Of a stretch of DNA of 64,000 nucleotides, positions 34,701 to 46,005 are shown piece by piece. Position 1 is the first letter of the stretch, and each line of letters opens with the position of its first letter. The DNA is from Prostheceraeus crozeri (Eukaryota; Platyhelminthes; Polycladida; Euryleptidae), in NCBI GenBank assembly GCA_907163375.1, contig CAJQUW010005252.1:1-64000 (forward strand). The letters are read 5' to 3'. Under the pieces are notes generated by a model, which saw nothing but the letters and a program-made list of their open reading frames with translations, had not been told where the DNA came from and made no database searches. The position numbers and the translations under genes are program-made.

Positions 34701-37665
34701 CTGAACAATCAATTAATTGAAATTGGAATTACTGAGCAATCAATTGATTGACATTGGAATTTCTTAGCAATCAATTCATTGAAATTGCAATTACTGAGCA
34801 ATCAATTTATTGAAATTGGAATTACTGAGCAATCAATTGATTGACATTGGAATTTCTTAGCAATCAATTGATTGAAATTGGAATTTCTTAGCAATCAATT
34901 CATTGGCATTGGAATTACTGAGCAATCAATTCATTGAAATTGGAAATACTGAGCAATCAATTCATTGAAATTGGAATTTCTTAGCAATCAATTTATTAAA
35001 ATTGGATTTTCTTAGCAATCAATTCATTGAAATTGGAATTTGAGAGCAATCAATTCATTGCAGTAGGAATTACTGAGCAATCAATTGATTGACATTGGAA
35101 TTTCTGAGCAATCAATTTATTGAAATTGGAATTACTGAGCAATCAATTAATTGAAATTGGAATTACTGAGCAATCAATTGATTGACATTGGAATTTCTTA
35201 GCAAACAATTTATTGAAATTGGAATTACTGAGCTATCAATTCATTAAAATTGAATTACTGAGCAATCAATCGATTGACATTCGAATTTCTTAGCAATCAA
35301 TTTACTGAAATTGGAATTACTGAGCAATCAATTCATTGAAATTGGAATTACTGAGCAATCAATTCATTGAAATTGGAATTTCTTAGCAATCAATTGATTG
35401 ACATTGGAATTTCTTAGCAATCAATTTATTGAAATTGAAATTTCTTAGCAATCAATTGATTGAAATTGGAATTACTTAGCAATCGATTTATTGAAATTTC
35501 TAATCAATCAATGGATTGAAATTGGAATTTCTTAGCAATCAATTCATTGAAATTTGAATTACTGAGCAATCAATTGATTGACATTGGAATTTGAGAGCAA
35601 TCAATTCATTAAAATTGGAATTACTGAGCAATCAATTCATTAAAATTGGAATTACTGAGCAATCAATTCATTGAAATTAGAATTACTGAGCAATCAATTT
35701 ATTGAAATTGGAGTTACTGAGCAATAAATTCATTGAAATTGGAATTACTGAGCAATCAATTGATTGACATTGGAATTTGAGAGCAATCAATTCATTAAAA
35801 TTGGAATTACTGAGCAATCAATTCATTAAAATTGGAATTACTTAGCAATCAATTCATTGAAATTGGAATTACTGAGCAATCAATTCATTGAAATTGGAAT
35901 TACTGAGCAATCAATTCATTGAAACTGGAATTACTTAGCAATCAATTCATTGAAATTAGAATTACTGAGTAATCAATTTATTGAAATTGGAGTTACTGAG
36001 CAATAAATTCATTGAAATTGGAATTACTGAGCAATCAATTCATTGAAATTGGAATTTCTGAGCTATCAATTCATTGAAATTGGAATTACTGAGCAATCAA
36101 TTCATTGAAATTGGAATTTCTGAGCAATCAATTCATTGAAATAGGAATTACTGAGCAATCAATTCATTGAAATTGGAATTACTGAGCAATCAATTGATTG
36201 GCATTGGAATTACTCAGCAATCAATTGATTGAAATTGGAATTACTGAGCAATCAATTTATTGACATTGGAATTTCTTAGCAATCAATTCATTGAAATTGA
36301 AATTACTTAGCAATCAATTTATTGAAATTGGAATTACTGAGCAATCAATTCATTGAAATTGGAATTACTGAGCAATCAATTCATTGAAACTGGAATGTCT
36401 GAGCAATCAATTCATTGAAATTGGAATTACTGAGCAATCAATTGATTGACATTGGAATTTCTTAGCAATCAATTTATTGAAATTGAAATTTCTTAGCAAT
36501 CAATTGATTGAAATTGGAATCTCTGACCAATCAATTCATTGAAATTGGAATCTCTGATCAATCAATTCATTGGCATTGGAATTTGTGAATAGCCAGTTAA
36601 TTGAAATGGGAATTACTGAGCAATCAATTGATTGACATTGGAATTTCTGATCAATCAATTCATTGAAATTGGAATCTCTGATCAATCAATTCATTGGCAT
36701 TGAAATTACTTAGCAATCAATTGATTGACATTGGAATTACTGAGCAATCAATTCATTGATATTGGAATTACAGAGCAATCAATTGATTGAAATTGGAATT
36801 TCTGAGCATTCAATTCATTGAAATTTGAATTACTGAGCAATCAATTGATTGAAATTGGAATTTCTAACCAATCAATTAATTGAAATTGAAATTTTCTTAG
36901 CAATTAATTTCTTAAAATTGGATTTTCTTAGCAATCAATTTATTGAAATTGAATTTTCTTAGCAATCAATTGATTAAAATTGGATTTTCTTAGCAATCAA
37001 TTCATTAAAATTGGAATTCCTGAGCAATCAATTCATTGAAATTGGAATTACTTAGCAATCAATTCATTGAAATTGGAATCTCTGATCAATCAATTCATTG
37101 AAATTGGAATTTCTGAGCAATCAATTCATTGGCTTTGGAATTACTGAGCAATCAATTCATTGAAATTCGAATTACTGAGCAATCAATTCATTGAAACTGG
37201 AATGTCTGAGCAATCAATTCATTGGCATTGGAATTACTGAGCAATCAATTCATTGAAATTGGATTTACTGAGCAATGAATTCATTGACATTGGAATTTCT
37301 TAGCAATCAATTCATTGAAATTGGAATGTCTGAGCAATCAATTCATTGAAATTGGAATTACTGAACAATCAATTGATTGACATTGGAATTTCTTAGCAAT
37401 CAATTCATTAAAATTGGAATTACTGAGCAATCAATTCATTGAAATTGGAATTACTGAGCAATCAATTCATTGAAACTGGAATGTCTGAGCAATCAATTCA
37501 TTGGCATTGGAATTACTGAGCAATCAATTGATTGAAATTGGAATTACTGAGCAATCAATTGATTGACATCGGAATTTCTTAGCAATTAATTCATTGAAAT
37601 TGGAATTACTGAGCAATCAATTCATTGGCATTTGAATTACAGAGCAATCAATTCATTGAAATTCA
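25722..37665. repeat. 31-bp minisatellite array, about 12 kb
   Basis: Continuous array of a unit close to ACTGAGCAATCAATTCATTG plus AAATTGGAATT (31 bp), all in one orientation, roughly 385 units. Variants recur at fixed positions: ACTGAG, TTCTTAG or CTCTGAT at the start; TTCATTG, TTGATTG, TTAATTG or TTTATT in the middle; GAAATT, GACATT or GGCATT next. Many units hold the perfect palindrome CAATCAATTGATTG. Marker variants show longer duplicated blocks: TTACTAACC followed by ATCAATTAATTG occurs at 27971, 30419 and 33148, spacings of about 79 and 88 units. The unit length is not a multiple of three and the frames are interrupted, so it is not coding. Confidence 0.97.
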
Positions 37666-38452
37666 ATCATATTTTTCATATTCCTTGACATGTATTATGT
37701 GCAGTGTGTTCCATATTTGCTATAGCAACAGCATCTTAGTATTCGTCTGCTTCTGGTTCTGTTTGTCACCATTCTGCTGTTCTTCAGTCTCTGCATTGGA
37801 ATCAGTTTACTGTCTCTTCATCATCAAGATAAATGACATTTTATTTTTCTCAAAGTCATTGTGATCATTGGAATCATACAGAGAACCAGACCATAACAGT
37901 CGACAGGGCAAAAGTCCTGAGATTAAACTTGATGGTTATTAAATACATTCATTGATTTATTCTTACAGAATACTTGTGATGAATGCATCGCATCTCAGAT
38001 TTAATAATGCGCTGGTAGTGGCAAACACAGCACATAAACGAATCAACTAACCTACATTTTCATGCAACAATTTATCCTGATGATCCTATCTGTCTCCTTA
38101 TTCATTGTCTTCTCATAAATTTCATGAAATCGATTATCAAGCTGCTGGAGATGTCGTGATTCATGCCCCTGTAAATACTCATACTTGTACACTCACGATA
38201 ACTTGAAATATGCGTCATACAAACAGACGGCTTCAGACGGTGCATGCGTCTGCATCTTTCATCTGCGCGTTGCCACAAATGTCCATTCATTGATTAATTG
38301 TCGGATTATCCTACATGCAAATCATGTAAGGGTCCATCTATAAAGGTGGCATTTTTCATTCCGTCCTCGTCCGCATATGTCCTAATCTTTCAATTTCCCC
38401 AGGACGTCCGCATTTGCAAAAGCTCAATTTCTGTCAACTGCATGACGGGTTA
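37666..38452. other. No gene seen
   Basis: Sequence after the minisatellite. Short ORFs without motif. Isolated ATTGGAATC words near 37795 and 37868 may be traces of the array's ancestral sequence. Confidence 0.5.
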
Positions 38453-39558
38453 TAGTCCGGCAGCCAGCACGAGTTTCTGCAGGGAACGAGGCCGAAAGTG
38501 AGACTTTCACAGAATGATGAACATCTTATGCCTACTTCGAATCCGCACGTCTGCCGAGTTCTAGTGAGTTCCTCTTCTTGTCAGACAGGATCAAAGAAAA
38601 ACACATGTAAATCCAATGGGACGCACATAACAGCTTTTGGCTAAAATGAAATTTTGTATATTTTCTCTGATTGAACGAAAAGTACTAAGCCCAGAGTCAT
38701 ACTTTTTGACATGGAATGTCTTCAGGTTATTTCCTATGATATGCATGTGCTTTTATCATGCATCTAATCGGCAATGTATGTGAGAATGTGGTTGAATGTG
38801 GATAAAGTTGCTCAAAATGTTTGTGTTTGCCGACATTAAGAGGCCCGCCAAATCTAAATGCGCTTAGCTTTATTGACAGGAGTGCATGAAGATGAGAGGA
38901 AATGGCCTACAGACATTCCATGCCAAAACATTATGACTCTGGGCTTAGTATTTCTCCTTTAATCAGAGAAAAATGCAAAATTTGATTTTAACCAAAAACT
39001 GCAATCTGCGTCCCATTGGATTTGAATGTCTTTTTCTTTGATCCTGTCTGACAAGAAGAGGTACTCACTTGAACTCGGCAGACGTGCGGATTCGAAGTAG
39101 GCATAGGGTGTACATCATTCTGTGAAAGTCTCATTGTCGGCCTCGTTCACTGCACAAACTCGTGCTGGCTGCCGGACTAGAGGTGTACATCATTCTGTGA
39201 AAGTCTCATTGTCGGCCTCGTTCCCTGCAGAAACTCGTGCTGGCTGCCGGACTATGAGGTGCACATCATTCTGTGAAAGTCTAATTGTCGCCCTCGTTCC
39301 CTGCACAAACTCGTGCTGGCTGCCGGACTATGAGGTGTACATCATTCTGTGAAAGTCTCATTGTCGGCCTCGTTCCCTGCAGAAACTCGTGCTGGCTGCC
39401 GGACTATGAGGTGCACATCATTCTGTGAAAGTCTAATTGTCGCCCTCGTTCCCTGCACAAACTCGTGCAGGCTGCCTGACTATGAGGTGTACATTATTCT
39501 GTGGAAGTCTCATTGTCGGCGTCGTTCCCTGCACAAACTCGTGCTGGCTGCCGGACTA
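38453..39558. mobile_element. Fold-back element with TAGTCCGG ends
   Basis: The left arm starts TAGTCCGGCAGCCAGCACGAG (38453). The right arm is its inverted copy, starting near 38925 (GCCCAGAGTCAT at 38690 pairs with ATGACTCTGGGC at 38932) and ending CTGCCGGACTA, giving arms of roughly 250 bp. The outermost part of the right arm is repeated six times in tandem (39104-39558). TTA flanks both ends (38450-38452 and 39559-39561), which may be a 3-bp target duplication. No transposase ORF. A diverged relative sits at 12253. Confidence 0.8.
39104..39558. repeat. Six tandem copies of the element terminus, 75-76 bp
   Basis: Units end ...GGCTGCCGGACTA at 39179, 39254, 39330, 39406, 39482 (CTGCCTGACTA) and 39558. 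Two variants alternate (GTACATC...CTCATTGTCGGCC versus GCACATC...CTAATTGTCGCCC), so the later repeats look like a 152-bp dimer copied again. Confidence 0.93.
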
Positions 39559-40110
39559 TTATTTAATTAGCATTCATTATTCTTGCACTTAAGTAACACA
39601 TTGTTTCAGTATTTAAGCGAATGTAAAAGTGCCTGTATTAGGTCTATATAATTATGTATTACATGCTTCCTCAAGTTTATAAAGGCCTTTATTCAGTAAT
39701 TCAACATCACGTTGTTTAAAAAAGACTTGAAATATTAGCAGGACTATGCGACTACTACATTTCTTTGAGAAGTGTAGCCGCACATCTGGCTAAGGAGATC
39801 TCTCCAACAATTAAGCAACAATTACAGTTTTCCATAACTCTCAAATTCTAGAAATGTTATCTGCTTTTGCTGCATTTTTCCACGTGTTGAGGTACCACAT
39901 TACCTAGGGAAAATTGCTTTGCACGCTCATTGGTGGAAGTCTGAACAGCGGCCTTGTAGCCATTAGAATGCGATACACTGCCAACGGCGACTGATGTGAT
40001 TGATCATCGTCTGCCTCAAGTCTGCCTAATTGATAAGGAGAATGAAGCTCACGAAATGACAGCTTCGCGTTCGTCTCATTCAGACCGTTGCGCTATTTTA
40101 TTCCAATCTA
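39559..40110. other. No gene seen
   Basis: AT-rich, no motif-bearing ORF or clear repeat. Confidence 0.5.
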
Positions 40111-40242
40111 CAGGGTGAGGCGTGATTCTGGAGACAGGGGATATACTGTGAATTTGACATTCATTGCTTTTACACAAGTTTGATGAACCATGCAAATTTC
40201 TATGACGAATTCATTTAACTACAAGCAAACTTCATGAAGTTC

Positions 40243-41779
40243 ACACCCGCGGGAACGGCCATCAAACGAAAGGAAATATGAGCTCTTAACCACCTGAATT
40301 TTTGGAAAGCATTCATGTCACAGATATCATGTATGTCATTCACGAAAATCATCTATAAGCTATTGCCAAATTATGACGTCATCTTTCAAAATGTCCGCTA
40401 TGATTACAAAAATAGGCTATACCTCGAAAATGAATGATTTTTAGACCGAATAATGTATTACGAACAGATATGAAGTCGACAATTTCCTTTCATTTGTGAC
40501 CAGTGATATGCCAACAGGTCGCATGTATGTCAAGTAATGACGTTATAGGCCTTATTCAAAATGGTCGCCATAATTACAAAAATCTGCTATGACCCGAAAA
40601 TAATTTATTTTAAGGCCTAAGCTTTTATATAGTGTCAACATATAAGTCTTTATTTCACCTAACATATCAAACGCATCTTACATAGATAGAAAATCGTACA
40701 GATGTCTGTCCTAATAAACCTTTTAGATAACGCATACATTTGAGAGCGAGAAATTTTCATAAAACAATTATTTTAGACAGTGACAAATAAAGTGGGTGGT
40801 GATAAGATGAAATGTTGATGAAGTCACAAATGTCAGCCATTGTAGCGAATAAATGTCTGCAGCAAACTTGTTTCATATTTTGAATTTCTACTTCAATTTT
40901 CGAATTCCGAACTGTTACCTTCGATCTTAGAGTCAGCTTCACGACAGCTGCTCACATAATATTCAACCAATCCACCAATTCCACCAATCATCTTTGGGAA
41001 AACATAGTTCGGAATTCAGAAATTGAAATAGCCAAGTCTGGCGAGAGGTCTTTTCCAAAGCGAGCAGGTTGAACGTTGTTAAACAAGCGAGTCTGTCCAC
41101 AGGGAAAAGTGTGGCAAAGTTCTAATCAGCCACTCATAATATGGAACAGGTTTGCTGCAGACATTTATTCGCTACAATGGCTGACATTTGTGACTTCATT
41201 AACATTTCATCTCATCACCACCCACTTTATTTGTCACTGTCTAAAATAATTGTTTTATGAAAATTTCTCGCTCTCAAATGTATGCGTTATCTAAAAGGTT
41301 CATTAGGGCAGACATCTGTAGGATTTTCTATCTGTCTTAATTTATTCATGCAAGATGTGTTTGATATGTTAGGCGAAATGAAGACTTATATGTTGACACT
41401 ATATAAAAGCTTAGGCCTTAAAATAAATTATTTTCGGGTCATAGCAGATTATTCTAGTTATGGCGACCATGTTGAATTGTGAAGTCATTACTTGACATAC
41501 ATGCAACCTATTGGCATATCACTGGTCACAAATGAAAGGAAATTGTCGACTTCATATCTGTTCGTAATATATTATTCGGCCTTAAAATCATTCATTTTCG
41601 AGATATAGCCCATTTTTATAATCATGGCGGCCATTTTGAAAGATGACGTCATAATTTGAATAGCTCATAGATGATTTTGGTGAATGACATACATGATATC
41701 TGTGACATGCATGCTTTCCAAAAATACAAGTGGTTAAGAGCTCATATTGTTTTCGTGTGATGGCCGTTCCCGCGGGTGT
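40243..41779. mobile_element. Long-terminal-inverted-repeat DNA element
   Basis: The ends are ACACCCGCGGGAACGGCC and its exact complement. The two arms, roughly 40243-40885 and 41135-41779, are inverted copies with scattered differences, and the loop between them is about 250 bp. Both arms carry matching words such as TTTATTTGTCACTGTC, CGACAATTTCCTTTCATTTG and AAGCTTTTATATAGTGTC in opposite orientation. No transposase frame. The interrupted mariner shows no obvious exact target duplication, so the superfamily is open. Confidence 0.85.
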
Positions 41780-42227
41780 ATTCAGCCATACAGATAATCC
41801 AACTATTCAGTTATACAGATACCTATGCAAGATATTGATTGATAACTATTCAAATTCAAGAAGGACGTCATTTATTCGCGTGCTCACCACTTAAGGCATC
41901 GTTTCATTCCCATAAAGAGCTTTACAAAAGGCAGCTGTACCTGGCACTGTCAAAAGAAGAACGCATTGATGTCGTTTTGCAAGCCGCTATCGGGAGCTAT
42001 AACGAGCAATAGCAATTGATTTCAATCGTCGACATCCCGAACGACCACCAATTAAGGTAAATTTAAGGAAACTGGAAGTCTCGAAGACCGTGAAAGAAGT
42101 GGAAGGCATCGCTCTGTGACAGATGAAGCGTCAACGATTTCCCTTTTACCTGCGGTTTCCAAAAGTACTCACAAAAGCTCTCGTCATCTGAGAACATGGA
42201 CTTAGTCAGCGCAGTGTTCTCCGAATT

Positions 42228-42599
42228 TTGCATGCCTTGAAACGACATCCGTACAAGTGCAAATGCTGCAGTATAAATAGACCCCGAAAGGCGGTAGGAG
42301 CTTTGAAAATGGACTTTAAGCTCATGGAAGAATTTCCGAATTTCTCTTCGATGATTCTCTTCACCGACGAAGCCAATTTTTATGTCAACGGTGAAATAAA
42401 TCATCAAAATTGGAGATATTGGAGCGATTCGAATCCAAACTGGGCTGATTCGTCAAAGATTCAAGGAGGTGGCAATGGTGCTGTGCGGATTTTGGGGTAC
42501 CAGAATAGTTGGACCTTTCTTTGTCAAAGAAAACATGACTTCGGAAATATACCTACGGATGCTCCAAGAGGAAATCATGCCATCACTACTAAATGTTGA
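42228..42599 (+). pseudogene. Mariner/Tc1 transposase fragment (relic B)
   Basis: A frame of about 120 residues containing the first catalytic block ILFTDEANFYVNGEINHQNW with Asp intact. It matches the relic A fragment residue for residue in long stretches (FPNFSSM, FYVNGEINHQ, WRYWSDS). The upstream N-terminal part (MALSKEERIDVVLQAAIGSY at 41945) is in a different frame with a stop, and downstream the WCG and QQDG blocks are lost or garbled. Confidence 0.75.
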
Positions 42600-42930
42600 A
42601 TGAGAAAAATTCTTCCAGCAACATCTCATTATGGAATATCTGTCAGAGCATGGTTGGACCAGCAGTTCCCAATTCGGTGGATAGGAAGGCGTGGAGTTGT
42701 TGAGAGGCCACCTCGCTCACTCGATTTGTCACCTCTAGACTTTTCCTTGTGGGGTCATCTCAATATGTGCTAAGAAGATCAAGGATCTTTGTGTCTTGTT
42801 GGATACTAATTCCTATTTAATCAAATTGCTTTCATTTTATTCTAGAACCAAGTGAAAGCTTATGTAATTGAGCTATGAGTCTGTAGTAAACCTTCTTGCA
42901 AAGTGAAATGTTTGTAGCATGTACTTACCA

Positions 42931-43150
42931 TGTTGAAGAAGATGCTATGCAAAGACCTTTTTAATATAAAATGTAGTACTGTTTACAACAAGCTGTAAAT
43001 GAGTACACTGTGGTAAAAGCTCGAAATAAATCGTTTTATTTGTCGTACATAGAATTTCTTAACTTTTTGCCTTAAAATCGAGTTTAAATGATTTTTGCTG
43101 TATTTTGACATTTTTAAATCTTGCTAAATTACGATTAAAGATTTTTAGGT
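42931..43150. other. No gene seen
   Basis: Short spacer between the mariner relic and the Penelope-like pair; AT-rich. Confidence 0.5.
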
Positions 43151-43280
43151 CATATTCGGTTATAGTTGATTGTGGCGTACGGGAGGTAGTTAGGCATGAT
43201 TCGAAACAGAAAAGATCACTCCCTTTTTGAGTAAACCACGATATATTGTAATAAGATAAATAGCTAAAACTTTGTACAGT

Positions 43281-43317
43281 GGCATACGTTTCGCGACCCA
43301 GTCGCTGCCTCAGTGCC
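43281..43317 (-). ncRNA. Hammerhead-ribozyme-like motif (minus copy)
   Basis: Read on the minus strand: GGCA, CTGAGGCA, a perfect 5-bp stem GCGAC/GTCGC with loop TGG, GAAA, CGTA, then TGCC pairing with the first GGCA. This follows the minimal hammerhead order (stem I, CUGA box, stem II, GAAA box, NUH, stem I). Penelope-like elements are known to carry such ribozymes. The CUGAUGA box is imperfect here (CTGAGGCA), so activity is doubtful. Confidence 0.45.
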
Positions 43318-43390
43318 AAATAAAACTAAAACGGAAGGTGACAGAACAACTTCAATAGGTACGGATCGATTGCTTAGACGCGAGTATTCA

Positions 43391-43867
43391 TCAGCCAACC
43401 AGCTCGTGCTTCCTATTCAGACCCGGTGACTTATTGTTGATGTGCCTCGCTTCAGCAATACGGCTTTCAATAGGTGAACTTAGTTTGTCTAAAATACAAT
43501 ACCTGAAATCGTTAATGGACATGTTACGATTGTGGGCGGTCTTGGCATGCTCAGTAAGAGCTCTGGTATTATTAAGACTCCTTAAACTACTGGCATGCTC
43601 CTTAAGGCGAGTGACAAAAGGACGGCTAGTTTGCCCAATGTACGATTGGTTACAAAGACTACATGCAAATTGATATACCACGTATCGATCATCGCACGCA
43701 TAGCTACCGTTCAAACCAGTACATATTTCGCAATTTTCATGTTTACGACTATTTTTCTTATTATTTAAGCAGTGTTTTAAAGTTTTATTCAGTTTGTTAA
43801 CTAGGGTGATGGGTAAGTTGTATTTTTTCACGAGTGATTTAAGTTTTCTATTACAGCTATCGCTCAC
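43391..43867 (-). CDS. Penelope GIY-YIG endonuclease domain (minus copy)
   Basis: 158 residues. A cysteine-containing stretch (ENCEICTG, YQFACSLC) leads into the GIY-YIG nuclease: VVYQF...SYIGQTSRPFVTRLKEH, with the Arg and His of the family, then a later Glu in IESRIAEARHI. This nuclease nicks target DNA for Penelope integration and is normally fused to the RT. Here a stop at 43873-43875 and a frame change separate it from the RT frame, and no ATG begins it, so it may not be made as a separate protein. The plus copy carries the same interruption at the same place. Confidence 0.85.
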   Translation of the reverse strand: MSDSCNRKLKSLVKKYNLPITLVNKLNKTLKHCLNNKKNSRKHENCEICTGLNGSYACDDRYVVYQFACSLCNQSYIGQTSRPFVTRLKEHASSLRSLNNTRALTEHAKTAHNRNMSINDFRYCILDKLSSPIESRIAEARHINNKSPGLNRKHELVG

Positions 43868-43872
43868 ATAGT

Positions 43873-45180
43873 CTACAGTAAATTTTTAAATTTTACGTTA
43901 TTATTATTATTTGTTTTCTCTTTCTTACTCTTGTTTTCATTGAAATCTTGGTTGCTAAACCCATTCTTACGAAGTCGGTTTTGTGCCTTTTTTAAAGGCT
44001 CGTCTTTCAAGGCCGGATTCGAACATCTGGATGCAACCCACTGTTCAGTATTCTTCACGAAATTATCCTTAATGTGACGAGGCACCCAACTATCTTTTTT
44101 CAGAGTGATGTCGGAGTGGGTAGGTTTCGAGTACCACTGATAGCTAATATCATTATTTTTTATTCTAATAGATATATCGAGGAAACTTAGGGCGGTATTC
44201 AGATCTGGAACTTCGATAGTAAACTGTATACTTTTATTAATGGAATTGAATACTTCTAGTATTTTTTCAAAAGTTTCTATGTTACGGGAAAACGGACCCA
44301 TAATTATGTCGTCGACATACCGTAAAAAGATATTCGGAATGATACCACTTTTATCGAGGTGCTCCAACGCTTGCGTCTCAATAAAATGAATTGCAATGAT
44401 CGCAAATGGAGGAGCGAAGTGGGAGCCCATCGGACAGCTGTGTATTTGGAGGTAGGTCTCATTTTCGAAACTTATTTCATAGTTAAAAGCTATAAAAGTA
44501 AGGCAATTTTTTAATTGATCTAAGGTGAGACCAAAGTTTTCAATTTTATTCCAATTGTTTTCGGCAAAGTTTTCTACAAGTTGTTTTAGAACCTGAGTAA
44601 CAAGCCAGTTGATCTTTTGTGTAGGACTGTTTGTGGTTGATGCTATCGGTCTTAACGGAAAACCACTGTCTATCCGGGTCTTGTGGTCTTTCATGCAAGT
44701 TTTAAAAGTTGCTGGACGACTGCCGCAAGTTTTTAGTTTTTCTTTTTCCTTACGAGAGAAGTTGTTCTTACAGATACTATCGAGTATTTTATTAGCTTGA
44801 TTTTCTATTTTAGCAACATTCGATTTTTCTAATTTTCGATAAGTCGTTTCATCTTGAAGTAAGTCTCGGGTGCTACTTATATAACGGTCTTTTTGCGTGA
44901 CCACGAATCTGTTAGTTTTATCGGATGCTACAGCTACTAAACCATTATCGTTTAGGAATTGTTTTGTGGCATAAATATTTTTGTTAGTATCCTTGTACAT
45001 TTGACTACTTTTGGTATACTCAATCTCTTGATTGATCACATTCAGCGCTTCATGTTTAAATAGATTCAGGTTCAATTCCTGATCGTCATTCATCTTAGGG
45101 GCTAGAGTTACTCTATTTTTATGAAAAGGAATAGTCATTTTTTTGGAATTATTATTTTCATTATTTTCATGAACCTCCAC
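43873..45180 (-). pseudogene. Penelope reverse transcriptase, motif A missing
   Basis: 435 residues. The N-terminal Penelope region (ATKQFLNDNGLVAVASDKTN) is followed by FKTCMKDHKT and RPIASTTNSPTQKIN, then the box CPMGSHFAPPFA and the catalytic LRYVDDIIMG, and FLDISIRI...YSKPT. Between LVENF and NNWNKIE (near DNA 44560) the family has the DV-SLFTN block carrying the first catalytic Asp; here it is absent without loss of frame. I infer an in-frame deletion, so the enzyme should be dead. It ends KFKNLL at 43875. It overlaps the upstream N-terminal frame (45135-45491) in a different phase. Confidence 0.82.
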
Positions 45181-45491
45181 CTAAGTTTATTACTGAGGAT
45201 TTCTAAATCCGTGTTGGCCTTATCTACAAAGCGGTCGTTCAGCTGGGGTGGAACCCGAAACTTGGGACCGTTTTCCAAACACTCGATAGCAGGTTGTGGT
45301 AAGGAATCATCACAATCGACTGTGATACGGGTACCATCGGTGTCTTTCGTACGACACAGGAGCCGGTCAGCCGACAAAGACCCCCGCCTACGAAACCAAT
45401 ACTCGTCCCTATACTCAAAATGAAAACTAGGCTGGTGCTTGAAACGGTAAGACACACGTGACAAAGGAAAGGTAGAGCCAGTTAACACCAT
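45135..45491 (-). pseudogene. Penelope N-terminal region (minus copy)
   Basis: A frame of 118 residues just upstream of the RT frame. The block LENGPKFRVPPQLND resembles the conserved GPKF element found before RT in Penelope-like proteins, followed by DKANTDLEILSNKLRW. The last 46 bases overlap the RT frame out of phase, so a frameshift lies between about 45135 and 45180. The segment beyond 45491 meets the start of the inverted plus copy, so the true 5' end is lost or rearranged. Confidence 0.65.
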
Positions 45492-45520
45492 CCACTTCTT
45501 CGAAGTGGTACCACCACTGC

Positions 45521-46000
45521 AAAAGTGGTATCATTCCGAATATCTTTTTACGGTATGTCGACGACATAATTATGGGTCCGTTTTCCCGTAACATAGAAAC
45601 TTTTGAAAAAATACTAGAAGTATTCAATTCCATTAATAAAAGTATACAGTTTACTATCGAAGTTCCAGATCTGAATACCGCCCTAAGTTTCCTCGATATA
45701 TCTATTAGAATAAAAAATAATGATATTAGCTATCAGTGGTACTCGAAACCTACCCACTCCGACATCACTCTGAAAAAAGATAGTTGGGTGCCTCGTCACA
45801 TTAAGGATAATTTCGTGAAGAGTACTGAACAGTGGGTTGCATCCAGATGTTCGAATCCGGCCTTGAAAGACGAGCCTTTAAAAAAGGCACAAAACCGACT
45901 TCGTAAGAATGGGTTTAGCAACCAAGATTTCAATGAAAACAAGAGTAAGAAAGAGAAAACAAATAATAATAATAACGTAAAATTTAAAAATTTACTGTAG
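45521..46000 (+). pseudogene. Penelope RT C-terminus (plus copy, 5'-truncated)
   Basis: Begins inside the RT at SGIIPNIFLRYVDDI (DNA 45521) and continues in frame to the same KFKNLL stop as the minus copy. It is nearly identical to 43873-44365 in complement; one visible change is NTEQW versus STEQW. There is no start of its own. Confidence 0.85.
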
Positions 46001-46005
46001 ACTAT

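Larger units (their letters stand above)
40111..42930 (+). mobile_element. Mariner/Tc1 relic B, split by another element
   Basis: Starts CAGGGTGAGGCGTGATTCTGG after TA, as relic A does, then is interrupted at 40243-41779 and resumes at 41780 (ATTCAGCCATACAGAT, matching 18167 onward). The transposase (41945 on) is broken but keeps more than relic A: LFTDEANFYVNGEINHQNWRYWSDSNP (first Asp) at 42358-42438 and DLSPLDFSLWGHLN (third Asp block) near 42723. The block between them is garbled. The 3' terminal inverted repeat is not recognisable, and the right limit is set where similarity to relic A ends. Confidence 0.8.

Noticed and set aside
25722-37665. CRISPR-like array
   Set aside because: Units are contiguous without unique spacers; this is a eukaryotic minisatellite.
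39122-39570. Two adjacent repetitive frames encoding Cys/Arg-rich protein
   Set aside because: They come from the 75-76 bp terminal repeats of a fold-back element, are not conserved as a frame, and lack any domain.
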